From: Gemella massiliensis | Lineage (GTDB): Bacteria > Bacillota > Bacilli > Staphylococcales > Gemellaceae | DNA length: 64,000 bases | Direction: 5' to 3' | Assembly (NCBI RefSeq): GCF_900120125.1 | Contig: NZ_LT635546.1 | Location: forward strand, 407,343 to 471,342 | In this document: piece after piece, positions 49,865 to 59,921 of the stretch | Numbering within the stretch: position 1 is the stretch's first letter | Layout of the letters: each line of letters opens with the position of its first letter | The notes under the pieces: model-generated | Seen by the model: the letters and a program-made list of their open reading frames with translations, nothing else | Told to the model about the DNA's origin: nothing | Database searches by the model: none | Program-made: the position numbers and the translations under genes

Positions 49865-52800
49865 TTATTCTTCCCCTTTAAAATAATTTACACCATTTTT
49901 AAAAATATCTTGTTTTATTTTTATTGTATTAGTTTTATATAGAGTTTTTCCATAACGCTCACTATGCCCCATTTTTCCTAATATTAATCCATTTTCACTT
50001 ATTAAACCTTCCGTAGCCAATAACGAACCGTTTGGATTAAATTTTCCGTTTAAAGTCGCATTACCGTTGAAGTCGCTATATTGAAAAGCAATCAAATGTT
50101 TGAATCTTTCAATATTTATTCCGACTACTTTTCCTTCACCATGGCTGAACACAACTTCATGTTGTTCGCCAATATTAAAATCTTGTAACCAAGGAGAATT
50201 TGTGTTGGCAACACGTGTAAAGGCTGTTGTGGAAATATGTTCATAGCTATCATTACGATACAAAGTTAAATCATCTTTTGTTAATTCTCTAATTTCTCCA
50301 TATGGAATTAATCCCGATTTTAACAATGCTTGAAATCCATTACATATGCCTAAAATTAATTTTTTTTCAGCTAAATGTTTATGAATTGCATTTTTAACTT
50401 TAATATTTTTTAAGAAGTTAACAATATATTTAGCGCTTCCATCCGGTTCATCACCACTAGAAAATCCACCGGGGAACATAATAATATGTGACTTCTCAAT
50501 AGCACTCACAAACTCATCTATTGATTCATTAATATCATTTTTACGGGTATTTCTTATAACTACTGTTGTAGGGGTAGCCCCCGCTTCTATAAATGCTCTT
50601 TCGCTATCATATTCACAATTTGTTCCCGGAAATACTGGGATAACTACTTTTACATCTTCTACATATTGAGGATAGTACACTTTTTTATTGTGTTCGGTAT
50701 GTAGATTTTCAACAGTTCCTCTATCTTCATTTTGATATATTGGATAAATGTCATTTAATGTTTTAGTATAAGCATCGTATATTTCTGTACGCATAAATAC
50801 TTCATTATTAATGATTATTCTTTCACTGACAACCCCTAATTTTTCAAAAGGTAATTCTTTTATCGATTCTACTACCAGTGATGCCGGATCAAAGTTTAAA
50901 ATGTTATCTTTAGCTACTTCAAATCCCAAATCATTACCTAAAGACATTTTAACCAACGATGCAACTATGCTGCCTTCTTCTTGGGCATATGCTGAAACAA
51001 TAGTTCCATCTTTAATATATCTACCTATTTTTTCATAATTTTTTAAAGTTTCTTTAATATTCGGGTATCCTTTTTCATCTTTTATTACAGGAATATGATA
51101 CAAATGATTACCTATTGTTTTTAATTCCGGCGTTATAACATCTTCTATTTTTATAGGAGTACAAGCAAATGAAATCAATGTTTCAACTACATCTAAATTA
51201 TTGAACGTTCCTGACATACTGTCTTTACCACCTATGCTAGGACGACCAATTTCTTTTTGAGCATAAATGCTACCCAATAAACTTTGAGTAACTTTTCCCC
51301 ATTTTGTACTATCTTTACCCAATTTTTCAAAGTATTCTTGGAATGAGAAGTAAAGACTTTCTGTATTTCCTCCTACTGCATATACTTTAGCGACCGATTC
51401 TAATACAGCATATATAGACGATAAAAATGGTGAATAATGAGAAATTTTCGGAATAAATCCATAAGTCAAAATTGTTGCCGTATCACTTGTTGAATGGAGT
51501 GTCGGTAATGCCTGAACACTAGCTTGGACCGGTGTTAGTTTATTTTTTCCAGAAAATGGCATAAGCACCGTACTAACTCCGATTGAGGAGTCAAATTTTG
51601 ATGCTAAACCTTTTTGACATGTAACATTTAACTCACCCAATTCAGATAAAATATTTTTTCTTGATACATTTTTATCTATAAAAGGATTTTCTCCCATATT
51701 ATCTTTTAGTGTCGCTACTGCACATTGGCGAACACCGGCTGTTTCTAAGAAGTCAGCCCCCATATCTACTACTTTTTCCCCATTGTAATACATTTCCAAA
51801 CAATGTTTATCAGTAACAGTTGCAACGTGAGAATACTCAATATTTTCCTTTTCACATTCTTTAATAAATTTTTCATAATCTTTCTTATCAATTGCCACCG
51901 CCATACGCTCTTGTGATTCACTGGTAGCTAATTCCGTTGCATTTAATCCTTGATATTTAGTTAAAACCTTATCTAAATGAATCTCTATACCGTCTGATAG
52001 CTCTCCAATGGCTACACAAACACCACCGGCACCAAAATCATTACATTTTTTAATTAGTTTCGTTACTTCCGGCTTTCTAAATAAACGTTGTAGTTTTCTT
52101 TCTTCGGGAGCATTACCTTTTTGTACTTGGCTTGACATTGTTTCCAGTGAATTATTAGTATGTTCAAGACTTGACCCACTTGCACCTTGAATACCATCAC
52201 GTCCGGTACGTCCACCGATCATAACAACAATATCCCCGGCTATTAAACTCTCACGTTTATAATCACCGTCTTTAACCGCTCCAACGACAGCACCTACTTC
52301 CATATGTTTTGCCACATAACTGTCATCATATAGCTCTCTAACAAAAGTAGTAGCCAAACCAATCTGATTACCGTAAGATGAATTACCATGTGCTGTACCT
52401 TTAGCTATTTCCACTTGTGGTAACTTATACGCTAACGTATTTTCACGTTTTTGCAAAATATTTCCGCTACCCGAAATACGCATAGCTTGATAAACATAAC
52501 TACGTCCTGATAACGGATCACGAATAGCACCACCGATACAGGTACTCGCTCCACCGAAAGGTTCGATTTCACTCGGGTGATTATGCGTCTCATTTTTGAA
52601 TTGAATTAACCAACGTTCATTTTCTCCGTTATTTTTAATAGTTGTGAAGAAAGAGCAAGCATTAATTTCCTCACTAACTTCAATATTTTTATCTTTTAAT
52701 ACTTTAACATGATATTTACCGATAATACTAGCCATATCCATTAATGTTAAAGGTTTATCTTCTCTTCCTAAATCAGATCTAATTTTTAAATAATAATCAA

Positions 52801-53542
52801 AAGCGTCTTGCATTTCTTTTTTAAATAATTCCGATTTGATATTAACTTCTTCTAAAATAGTTTCAAAAGTCGTATGACGACAATGATCACTCCAGTAACA
52901 ATCTAATACATAAATTTCAGTCTCTGTCGGATTACGTTTTTCTGATTTAAAATAATTTTGAATAAAAATTAAATCCTCTATATTCATTGCCAGTGAAAAT
53001 TCTTTTTTTAGATTTTCTAAATCTTTTTTTGTAAACTCTAAAAAACCTGTTAAATTTTTTAAGGGTGTCGGCTCAGAGTTTAGATTAAATTCTAAAACAG
53101 ATAAATCTTTTTTCCGTGCTTCTATAGGATTTACTAAATAATTCTCAATCAATTTTAGTTCATCTTCGGTTAATTTTTTGTCAAAAATAACTAGTTTTCC
53201 ACTTCTTACTGTCGTTTTACTTTTTGCATCAAGCAACTTAATACTTTCTTCTGCACTGTCGGCCCTTTGATCATATTGAGCCGGTAGCACTTCATATGCG
53301 AAATATTTTCCGGTTTCTAATTCAATACTTTCAAATACTTCATCAACAACAATTTCAGAAAATACAGAAGTTTTTGCCAATCTATATGTTTTTTCATCTA
53401 TATTATAAATATCATAAATAACGTACAACTTAACTTCTTCCAGTCCCAGATTGTATTCTAAGTTTAAATTTTCTTTAAGTTGCAATTCTTCTTTATTATA
53501 TCCACTACGCTTTTTGACAAAAATTCGTTTATTGTTCATCAT
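49865..53542 (-). CDS. purL: Phosphoribosylformylglycinamidine synthase, single-chain type
   Basis: This 1225-residue protein combines the PurS-like N-terminal, two AIR synthetase-like ATP domains and a C-terminal class I glutamine amidotransferase, so no separate purS or purQ is needed. Visible landmarks are [46 protein letters not shown] and the amidotransferase [12 protein letters not shown] with the nucleophile Cys in [11 protein letters not shown]. Bacilli normally use the three-protein PurSQL form; the fused form occurs in clostridia and streptococci. It overlaps purK by 14 nt. Confidence 0.95.
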   Translation of the reverse strand: MMNNKRIFVKKRSGYNKEELQLKENLNLEYNLGLEEVKLYVIYDIYNIDEKTYRLAKTSVFSEIVVDEVFESIELETGKYFAYEVLPAQYDQRADSAEESIKLLDAKSKTTVRSGKLVIFDKKLTEDELKLIENYLVNPIEARKKDLSVLEFNLNSEPTPLKNLTGFLEFTKKDLENLKKEFSLAMNIEDLIFIQNYFKSEKRNPTETEIYVLDCYWSDHCRHTTFETILEEVNIKSELFKKEMQDAFDYYLKIRSDLGREDKPLTLMDMASIIGKYHVKVLKDKNIEVSEEINACSFFTTIKNNGENERWLIQFKNETHNHPSEIEPFGGASTCIGGAIRDPLSGRSYVYQAMRISGSGNILQKRENTLAYKLPQVEIAKGTAHGNSSYGNQIGLATTFVRELYDDSYVAKHMEVGAVVGAVKDGDYKRESLIAGDIVVMIGGRTGRDGIQGASGSSLEHTNNSLETMSSQVQKGNAPEERKLQRLFRKPEVTKLIKKCNDFGAGGVCVAIGELSDGIEIHLDKVLTKYQGLNATELATSESQERMAVAIDKKDYEKFIKECEKENIEYSHVATVTDKHCLEMYYNGEKVVDMGADFLETAGVRQCAVATLKDNMGENPFIDKNVSRKNILSELGELNVTCQKGLASKFDSSIGVSTVLMPFSGKNKLTPVQASVQALPTLHSTSDTATILTYGFIPKISHYSPFLSSIYAVLESVAKVYAVGGNTESLYFSFQEYFEKLGKDSTKWGKVTQSLLGSIYAQKEIGRPSIGGKDSMSGTFNNLDVVETLISFACTPIKIEDVITPELKTIGNHLYHIPVIKDEKGYPNIKETLKNYEKIGRYIKDGTIVSAYAQEEGSIVASLVKMSLGNDLGFEVAKDNILNFDPASLVVESIKELPFEKLGVVSERIIINNEVFMRTEIYDAYTKTLNDIYPIYQNEDRGTVENLHTEHNKKVYYPQYVEDVKVVIPVFPGTNCEYDSERAFIEAGATPTTVVIRNTRKNDINESIDEFVSAIEKSHIIMFPGGFSSGDEPDGSAKYIVNFLKNIKVKNAIHKHLAEKKLILGICNGFQALLKSGLIPYGEIRELTKDDLTLYRNDSYEHISTTAFTRVANTNSPWLQDFNIGEQHEVVFSHGEGKVVGINIERFKHLIAFQYSDFNGNATLNGKFNPNGSLLATEGLISENGLILGKMGHSERYGKTLYKTNTIKIKQDIFKNGVNYFKGEE

Positions 53543-54575
53543 AACCTCCTAAAATGATATTTCCGTAAAAGTTAATATGCCCTACTTTTCTATTTTTACG
53601 CGGTTCTTTTTCATACAAATGTAAAAAACCATGCTTTTTTGTAATTAAATTTTTAAAATATTCTAAATCTTGACCGAGTATATTATATAAAGTTGTTTCT
53701 CTGTTTTGTATTTTGCCAACACGCAAACCGCAAATAGCCTCAATATGAGCTCTAAATTGACTCTTAGTAGCTGATTGCATTGTAATATGTCCGGAATTAT
53801 GAACTCGCGGAGCAATTTCATTAAAAATTACTTTCCCGTTACTAATAAAAAATTCTACTGTAAGAACTCCAAAGTATTCTATATTTTCCAAAATTTTTCT
53901 TGTATATTCTATTGCTAAATTTTCTTGCTCTTCAGTTGCGGTAGTCGGAACTTTTGAACGAAATAATATATTATTTTTATGTTCATTTTCTACAACCGCA
54001 ATTATTTGAATATCAAATTTATCTTTAACAGCTACAACCGATATTTCTTTATCCAATGTTATTAATTCTTCTAAAATTGTATATTGTTCAATCTCTTCTT
54101 TTTTAGAAATTATTTTTTGACCTTTTCCATCATAACCGAAGCGGACGGTTTTCATAAGATAAGTTTTTTCTATATCAATATTTGTGTCTTCTTCAATATA
54201 AATATAATCAACAGTTGGAATATTCAACTTATGAGCAAATTCTTTTTCATAGTACCTATGTTGCGTGATTTTTAAAACCTCAGCACTTTGAACTATATTA
54301 TATATTTCCTCTAATTTTTCTAATACCATTGCATTAATATTTTCAAATTCAAATGTAACAACATCACTTACCTTACATAATTTTTCTATACTTTCCGTAT
54401 CATCAAACGATGCTTCAATAAAAATATCACTGAATTGTTTTGCGCAACAATCAAAACTCGGGTCTAAAATAGCAATTTTATACCCCATTTCCTTGGCACT
54501 CATAGCCAACATTCTACCCAGCTGTCCACCACCAATAATTCCTATAGTTTTTTCCGGTAAAATAGTTTTAATCAT
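53529..54575 (-). CDS. purK: 5-(carboxyamino)imidazole ribonucleotide synthase
   Basis: PurK makes N5-CAIR from AIR, bicarbonate and ATP. The ATP-grasp fold begins GIIGGGQLGRMLAMSAKEMGY and includes VEFFISNGKVIFNEIAPRVHNSGH. The 348-residue length is slightly short but complete. It overlaps purE by 4 nt (ATGA). Confidence 0.95.
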   Translation of the reverse strand: MIKTILPEKTIGIIGGGQLGRMLAMSAKEMGYKIAILDPSFDCCAKQFSDIFIEASFDDTESIEKLCKVSDVVTFEFENINAMVLEKLEEIYNIVQSAEVLKITQHRYYEKEFAHKLNIPTVDYIYIEEDTNIDIEKTYLMKTVRFGYDGKGQKIISKKEEIEQYTILEELITLDKEISVVAVKDKFDIQIIAVVENEHKNNILFRSKVPTTATEEQENLAIEYTRKILENIEYFGVLTVEFFISNGKVIFNEIAPRVHNSGHITMQSATKSQFRAHIEAICGLRVGKIQNRETTLYNILGQDLEYFKNLITKKHGFLHLYEKEPRKNRKVGHINFYGNIILGGYDEQ

Positions 54576-55048
54576 AATGTCATCTCTTCCAATACTATTC
54601 TTTCTTGTTCTCGTTTAAATTCTTCATATTTATCAGCATATTTTTTATTAGTAATTCCTAATATTGATAAAGCACTTATTGCAGCATTTTTTGCTCCTGC
54701 AATACCTATTGCCATAGTTAAAACCGGAACACCTGCCGGCATTTGTACTATAGAATACAAAGAATCTACTCCACTTAAAACACTGGACTTTATCGGAACA
54801 CCAATTACCGGTAAAGTTGTCATTGATGCAACCATTCCGGGTAAATGAGCAGCACCGCCTGCTGCCGCTATTATTAGTGAATAACCATTTGTTCGTGCAT
54901 TTTTTGAAAAATTAACCAATAAATTTGGTGTACGGTGTGCACTAACAACCTTTTTATCATAAGGAATCTCAAATTCATCTAATAATTTACATGTTTCTAT
55001 CATTGTTTTATAATCCGAGTTTGAACCCATAATAACAGCTATTTTCAT
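54572..55048 (-). CDS. purE: N5-CAIR mutase
   Basis: PurE converts N5-CAIR to CAIR. GSNSDYKTMIETCKLL, SAHRTPNLL and AAGGAAHLPGMVAS, with the catalytic His in SAHRTP, are conserved in 158 residues. It is first in the pur operon. AAAGGAGT precedes the ATG. The leader carries two CGGAC repeats described separately. Confidence 0.97.
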   Translation of the reverse strand: MKIAVIMGSNSDYKTMIETCKLLDEFEIPYDKKVVSAHRTPNLLVNFSKNARTNGYSLIIAAAGGAAHLPGMVASMTTLPVIGVPIKSSVLSGVDSLYSIVQMPAGVPVLTMAIGIAGAKNAAISALSILGITNKKYADKYEEFKREQERIVLEEMTL

Positions 55049-55071
55049 ACATTAAACTCCTTTTTTACCAC

Positions 55072-55163
55072 TAACGTCCGTTTTATAATAACATATCTTA
55101 ACAATATAAATTTTAATGTCCGTTTATATTTTAAATTATACTCCCATATATAAATTAAATCAA
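55072..55163 (-). promoter_or_regulatory. pur operon promoter and two PurBox-like direct repeats
   Basis: On the - strand the promoter is TTGATT (55158-55163), 17-nt spacer, TATAAT (55135-55140). Downstream of it, ATAAACGGACATTAA (about 55113-55128) and TAAAACGGACGTTA (about 55072-55085) are two copies of one motif with centres 42 bp apart, four helical turns. They resemble the PurR box AWWWCCGAACWWT with CGGAC in place of CGAAC, as also seen in the weaker purA copy. I infer PurR binding. No purine-riboswitch core is seen. Confidence 0.6.
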
Positions 55164-55345
55164 GTATAAAACGTATTTTTTTATTTTATTTTTAGTATTT
55201 CATTTCATAATATGAACTTTTATAATAATATTCAATAAAAAATATATATTTTACACATTAATTATTAACAATTAAATATTTTATATTTTAAAATAATTAT
55301 TTGTATTGGTTAATATATGGTTATATACAAAATTCTCTGTTTTAT

Positions 55346-55357
55346 CGTTTTAAAACG
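55346..55357. repeat. Perfect 12-bp palindrome CGTTTTAAAACG
   Basis: It sits in the very AT-rich stretch (55164-55383, otherwise empty) just before the structured island. TAAAACGTAT recurs near 55164. Role unknown; possibly an operator. Confidence 0.35.
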
Positions 55358-55383
55358 TATATATTATTTTATAAATATTTTAG

Positions 55384-55655
55384 CAATAGTCAGTAGTGGT
55401 ATGAACGCCTACAACTAACCTAGGTTAATTCTAGAATTTTTAAGCATCTATGATGCGTAAAAATTCTAGAATTAAGGTGTGCAAGGCTACTCTAATCTTT
55501 ACGAACAAAGTGAGTAAAAGATTAGTTAGTAGCTACTGCCACGGGTCAGCAGTTGATACTAACGTATCATCTGCAACCTATGGTTTTGACGATACTAGTG
55601 TCTTTGCATACGTCACTTCTAATATTTATGATGTGCAAATAGCACTCATAAATAA
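55384..55655. other. Hairpin-rich non-coding island, candidate structured RNA or repeat element
   Basis: Successive strong stems: 55425-55448 with 55452-55475 (24 bp, one mismatch, 3-nt loop); 55486-55500 with 55517-55534; 55549-55559 with 55564-55574 (11 bp, one mismatch); 55588-55591 with 55611-55614; 55625-55636 with 55642-55652. GC over 55381-55620 is 90 of 240 (37.5%), against about 12% in 55201-55260. A 130-codon + frame (55450-55842) crosses it but has no ribosome binding site, no recognisable domain and runs through the hairpins, so it is unlikely to be a gene. Strand and function are unknown. Confidence 0.5.
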
Positions 55656-55815
55656 AGAATTGTCGCATAAAATTCTCCAAAAAAATACCTTTATCATTTT
55701 TCTATTACCACTACAAACATTGCTATTAGGCTCGTTGCTATTCTTCGTGGTGGATTTCTTAAAATTGTATCCCCACTATATAATCAGCAACAAAAAATAT
55801 TTTGTATATAAATAT

Positions 55816-55850
55816 ATAATAAAAAAGCAGTATCGCTACTGATACTACTT
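55816..55850 (-). terminator. Terminator of murT-gatD unit
   Basis: On the - strand AAGTAGTATC (55841-55850) pairs with GATACTGCTT (55825-55834), loop AGTAGC, then TTTTTATTATA. The gatD stop codon lies in the stem. Confidence 0.75.
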
Positions 55851-56573
55851 TATATTTTTCCTCAATAATTCTACCATATGGTTGTTAGCAATAAATTCAA
55901 CATCATTTTTTAATGGTTTCCACTCATAATTTCCATACTTATTATCTAATGCAGCTTTAATTAAATAATCAGCCACATTAGGATTTTTTGGTAAAATTGG
56001 TCCGTGAAGATATGTGCCTATTAAATTATTATACAATAATCCTTCTTTTTTATCATAATCATTATTTCCAAATCCAACTATAACATTACCTAGCGTATTA
56101 TAATTATGATATGTTCTACCTCCGTGATTTTCAAAGCCGACGATATTTCCAAACATTTCCGATTCAACTAGTATATTCCCTATTAAACGTGGTGCATCTT
56201 TCTTCGATTCCGTATAAAAATTTAAAATATTTAACCCCGGCAATTTAACACCATCCACAGTTTTGTAATATTCCCCTAAAAATTGATAACCTCCACAAAT
56301 AGTTAATGCCGGCACTCCGGCTTCTATGGCTGACTTAAACTCATTTTTTATCTTAGAAAATTGTTCAGTTGCAATGCACTGTTCTCTATCCGAGCCACCA
56401 CCAATAAAGAACATATCACAGTTTGATAACTTTACACCATCCGTTGAAGTTATATTTTCTATTTTAAGATTTATACCACGCCATTCACATCTTTTTTTGA
56501 GTGCTATAACATTTCCAATATCACCATAAAGATTTAATTTATCAGGCATAAAATGATACAATTTCAATTCCAT
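55845..56573 (-). CDS. gatD: Lipid II isoglutaminyl synthase, glutamine amidotransferase subunit GatD
   Basis: GatD supplies ammonia from Gln to MurT, which amidates D-Glu of the lipid II stem peptide. The CobB/CobQ-like class I glutaminase fold is seen in 242 residues, with nucleophile Cys93 in TICGGYQFLG and His190 in GTYLHGPILPKNP. It lies 1 nt after murT, the usual pair in Gram-positive cocci. D-isoGln is needed for efficient transpeptidation and lysozyme resistance. Confidence 0.94.
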   Translation of the reverse strand: MELKLYHFMPDKLNLYGDIGNVIALKKRCEWRGINLKIENITSTDGVKLSNCDMFFIGGGSDREQCIATEQFSKIKNEFKSAIEAGVPALTICGGYQFLGEYYKTVDGVKLPGLNILNFYTESKKDAPRLIGNILVESEMFGNIVGFENHGGRTYHNYNTLGNVIVGFGNNDYDKKEGLLYNNLIGTYLHGPILPKNPNVADYLIKAALDNKYGNYEWKPLKNDVEFIANNHMVELLRKNIK

Positions 56574-56574
56574 T

Positions 56575-57876
56575 TTAATTCTCCAATTCTTTTTGAGTTT
56601 CTATCAGTGCTGTATAATTCGGTATTACAATAGAATATTTTTCACTGTATTTTTTTAACCTCGCAACTGCCTCTTTTATATTTTCCAAAACTACTATATT
56701 GGCATTAATCTCACTGTATTTCAACCTTAATGCAAGTTCCTTGGCACGTTTACCTGAACAAATAATATTATTAATATTTTGAGATGCCAATATATTAAAA
56801 TCAGTATCCCAAATCCATGAAATATCAAAACCGTCTGCACCGTTATCATTTAAAATCAATAAATAATTTATTCTCATATCTATTGTTTTTCCGATAGCTA
56901 ATGAAGCGTTAAGTCCTGCCGGATTTTTAGCAAGGTTTAACAATGCAGTTGTTTTGCCGGTAATCTCAATACTTTGCATTCGCCCATTTTTAGAGGTGTA
57001 GCTTTCTAAACCTTTTTTAATTTTTTCTTTGTTTAATCCTAAAATATTTAACAAAGTATATGCTGCTAAGATATTGTAAATATTATAATCCCCGGCTAAT
57101 TTCGTAGAGAAACTGTCTTCATTATTTACACTTAATGAAATAAAAGGTTTTAACTCAGCATAAGTTACTGTATAATCAGGATTAGGACGTGAAAATCCAC
57201 AATTTGGACATTCATAATATCCAAGCTGACTATAATGAATATAACTATAAGTTAACTCTGTTCCACAATTCGGACAAAATTTCGATTCAGAAATTCCATA
57301 ATCTGAAAATTTATACGCATCTTTACTTATACCAAAATATATATTATTTTTTCCGTATTTAGCAAGTCTTGTTACAAAAGGATCATCACTATTCAAAATA
57401 AGTTGAACATTTTTACCTTCTAATTGCTCCCCTATTGTTGCTATTAAAGTATCAATTTCTCCAAAACGATCTATTTGATCTCTAAAAAAATTATTAATAA
57501 CAAACCTTGTAGGTGTTATATACTCCATTACCCTTTTTATGGATCCTTCGTCTATTTCTATAATTGCTAACTTTGTATTATTATTTGACTGAACAGCAAA
57601 TGTTGAAATAATTCCATCCAGCATATTAGCTCCCTCAAAGTTATTTACAAAATTTATTCCCGCTTTTTTTAACGTATGTCCTATTAAATTAGAAGTTGTC
57701 GTTTTACCGTTAGTACCTGTAACAAAAACTATTTCATCAAATTGTTTTGCTAGCTTTACTAAAATATTTTTGTCTAATTTTCTTAGTACTTTTCCCGGTA
57801 AATCTGTTCCTTTTTTCCCAACAAGTTTACTTGTATTTCTTGTTAATTTTGCTAAATTTTTATAAAATGATAGCAT
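56575..57876 (-). CDS. murT: Lipid II isoglutaminyl synthase, Mur ligase-like subunit MurT
   Basis: MurT is the ATP-dependent ligase partner of GatD. The Mur ligase middle domain carries the P-loop TGTNGKTT (53-60). A four-Cys zinc ribbon typical of MurT is inserted at Cys201, Cys204, Cys223, Cys226. The C-terminal DUF1727 domain ends the 433 residues. It lies 14 nt after the response regulator gene in an unusual combination with the srrA-rluB-scp cluster. Confidence 0.95.
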   Translation of the reverse strand: MLSFYKNLAKLTRNTSKLVGKKGTDLPGKVLRKLDKNILVKLAKQFDEIVFVTGTNGKTTTSNLIGHTLKKAGINFVNNFEGANMLDGIISTFAVQSNNNTKLAIIEIDEGSIKRVMEYITPTRFVINNFFRDQIDRFGEIDTLIATIGEQLEGKNVQLILNSDDPFVTRLAKYGKNNIYFGISKDAYKFSDYGISESKFCPNCGTELTYSYIHYSQLGYYECPNCGFSRPNPDYTVTYAELKPFISLSVNNEDSFSTKLAGDYNIYNILAAYTLLNILGLNKEKIKKGLESYTSKNGRMQSIEITGKTTALLNLAKNPAGLNASLAIGKTIDMRINYLLILNDNGADGFDISWIWDTDFNILASQNINNIICSGKRAKELALRLKYSEINANIVVLENIKEAVARLKKYSEKYSIVIPNYTALIETQKELEN

Positions 57877-57890
57877 TGGTTCTCCTTAAT

Positions 57891-58607
57891 CTACAAACTA
57901 TTTAAAGACGTATCAAATTTATAGCCAATACCCCAAACAGTAGTTATCATTTGTGCTACTTTAGGGGAAATTTTAGCTATTTTTTTTCTAACCCTCTTTA
58001 TATGTGTATCTACAGTTCTAAGATCCGTATAGAAATCATAATTCCAAACAGCTCTCAATATTTCATTTCTCCTAAATGCTTTATCCGGCGATTTCGCCAA
58101 AAACATCAGTAAGTCAAATTCTTTCGGTGTTAAAAATATCTCGGTATCATCTACGATAACTTTATGTGAATTAACATCAATTATCAATCCCGGGAAAACT
58201 AAGACATCTTTTGTATATAACTCCGGTGTATAAAATACACTTCTTTTTGTTCTCTGTAGAATAGCATTCACCCTTAACATAAGTTCTCTTGGACTGAACG
58301 GTTTTATCACATAATCATCAGCACCAAGCTCAAAACCTTCCACTCTACTTTGCTCATCAGCTTGTGCTGACATAATTATTACCGGAGTGGCTTTCGTTTT
58401 TCTAAGTTCGGTTAATATAGTTTTCCCATTAAGCATTGGTAAATGAACGTCTAATAAAACACAAGAATAATCCATATATTTTAATCTTTCAAGTCCATCC
58501 TGCCCATTATCAGCCTCATCAACAATATATCCTTCCTTTTCAAGATACATCACCAATAATTTTCTAATTCTTTCTTCATCATCAACTATTAAAATTCTTT
58601 CAGCCAC
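57891..58607 (-). CDS. OmpR-family response regulator, SrrA/ResD-like, without adjacent kinase
   Basis: The receiver domain (1-120) has the acidic pocket Asp9/Asp10, phospho-acceptor Asp53 in LLDVHLP, Ser80 and Lys102, all intact. The OmpR/PhoB winged helix occupies about 130-233 (KEFDLLMFLAKSPDKAFRR, RTVDTHIKRVRKKI). In bacilli and staphylococci the gene after rluB is resD/srrA followed by its sensor kinase; here the next gene is murT, and no kinase is found in the window. It is therefore likely an orphan regulator of the ResD/SrrA lineage that uses a distant kinase or none. Confidence 0.88.
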   Translation of the reverse strand: MAERILIVDDEERIRKLLVMYLEKEGYIVDEADNGQDGLERLKYMDYSCVLLDVHLPMLNGKTILTELRKTKATPVIIMSAQADEQSRVEGFELGADDYVIKPFSPRELMLRVNAILQRTKRSVFYTPELYTKDVLVFPGLIIDVNSHKVIVDDTEIFLTPKEFDLLMFLAKSPDKAFRRNEILRAVWNYDFYTDLRTVDTHIKRVRKKIAKISPKVAQMITTVWGIGYKFDTSLNSL

Positions 58608-58629
58608 TTAAAAGCTCACCCCCTATAAT

Positions 58630-59361
58630 CTACTTATCACCGTTTTTAGCCTTATTTATTAATCTCTTAACTTCATGAATAGTTAAAATGCGATATTCAC
58701 CTTTTCTTAACCCCTCCAAAGTTAAATCCTCAATTGATTCACGTTTTAATTTTAATACTTCATAACCCAATGCTTCAAACATCTTTCTTATCTGTCTATT
58801 TTTTCCTTCATGAATAGTAAGTCTAACTAAGGTGTTGGAACTTTTATTTTTATTTTTTACAATACTTACTTCTGCCGGAGATGTTTTATAATCATCTATT
58901 TTTACTCCGGAACGTAGTATTTTTAAATGTTTTTCCTCTAACTTTCCATTAATTTTAGCAATGTACGTTTTTCTTATTTTATGACTTGGATGTGTAATGA
59001 GATTTATAAATTCTCCGTCATTTGACATTATAAGAACACCGGATGTATCATAATCTAATCTTCCTACAGGTACTACTCTTTCATTTACTGCTTCAAAAAA
59101 GTCTTTAACACAAGTTCTTTCTTTCTCATCCGCCATAGAAGTAATTACTTTTTCCGGTTTATAAAATAAATAATACCTTTTGTTTTCTTTTAAAAGCCTT
59201 GTCCCCTCCACAATAATTATATCACTAGGTTCTGCTTTTGCACCTAATTCTCTTACTACTGAACCATTTACACTGACCTTCCCATCCAATATTAATTGCT
59301 CAGCTTTTCTTCTTGATGTATATCCTGAGGCAGCTATTAATTTTTGCAGTCTTTCCGCCAT
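58630..59361 (-). CDS. rluB: 23S rRNA pseudouridine(2605) synthase RluB
   Basis: RluB modifies 23S rRNA. An N-terminal S4 domain (1-60: RLQKLIAASGYTSRRKAEQL) and the RsuA-type catalytic domain with GRLDYDTSGVLIMSNDG are present, plus the C-terminal EGKNRQIRKMFEALG, in 243 residues. It lies 10 nt after scpB, the standard scpA-scpB-rluB order. Confidence 0.94.
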   Translation of the reverse strand: MAERLQKLIAASGYTSRRKAEQLILDGKVSVNGSVVRELGAKAEPSDIIIVEGTRLLKENKRYYLFYKPEKVITSMADEKERTCVKDFFEAVNERVVPVGRLDYDTSGVLIMSNDGEFINLITHPSHKIRKTYIAKINGKLEEKHLKILRSGVKIDDYKTSPAEVSIVKNKNKSSNTLVRLTIHEGKNRQIRKMFEALGYEVLKLKRESIEDLTLEGLRKGEYRILTIHEVKRLINKAKNGDK

Positions 59362-59371
59362 TTTATATCTC

Positions 59372-59920
59372 CTAATCTTTTAAAAATTTGGTTAATTCAT
59401 CTTCATTAATAATTTCTGATTTCGGCAATTCTTCCAGACTTTCTAACCCAAAAACATCCAAAAACAATTCCGTTGTTTCATATAATTTCGGTTTCCCGAT
59501 TGTGTCTAGTGTTTTATTTGATACAATTAATTCCTTATTTACAAGAGAGTATATTATAGTATCACTGTTGACACCTCTTATTTTATCAATTTGAGTCTTT
59601 GTTATTGGTTGATTGTACGCTATTATTGCCAATGTTTCGAGTGAAGATTTTGATAATTTTACTAAATTTTTTGAAACAATAGCCTTTTTTATCATATTAT
59701 ATATTTCATCTTTTATCAACATTTTATATAATGAACCATATTTTTTAATCGTTAAAGAATTATTCTTTTTATTATATTCTTCACAGAAAACATTAAGCAT
59801 ATTTTGTGCTTCGGCACTGTCTATTTCCATAAAAGTAGAAAAAAATTCTATTGAAACTCCATCTTCTCCTTTCATAAAAAGAAGTGCTTCTATTGTTTTT
59901 CTTGTTTCATCTAATAGCAT
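59372..59920 (-). CDS. scpB: Segregation and condensation protein B
   Basis: ScpB is a winged-helix kite subunit of the SMC-ScpAB condensin. Its 182 residues include TRKTIEALLFMKGEDGVS at the N-terminus, LETLAIIAYNQPITKTQID and the second winged helix. It starts 1 nt after scpA stops. Confidence 0.95.
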   Translation of the reverse strand: MLLDETRKTIEALLFMKGEDGVSIEFFSTFMEIDSAEAQNMLNVFCEEYNKKNNSLTIKKYGSLYKMLIKDEIYNMIKKAIVSKNLVKLSKSSLETLAIIAYNQPITKTQIDKIRGVNSDTIIYSLVNKELIVSNKTLDTIGKPKLYETTELFLDVFGLESLEELPKSEIINEDELTKFLKD

Positions 59921-59921
59921 A

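Noticed and set aside
55049..55140. Purine riboswitch in the pur operon leader
   Set aside because: The conserved three-way junction core is absent; the repeated CGGAC motifs fit protein boxes better.
55225..55380. CRISPR array in the AT-rich stretch before the hairpin island
   Set aside because: No regularly spaced direct repeats and no cas genes in the window.
55450..55842. 130-codon + strand open frame
   Set aside because: No ribosome binding site, no recognisable domain, and it runs through several strong hairpins and into the gatD terminator.
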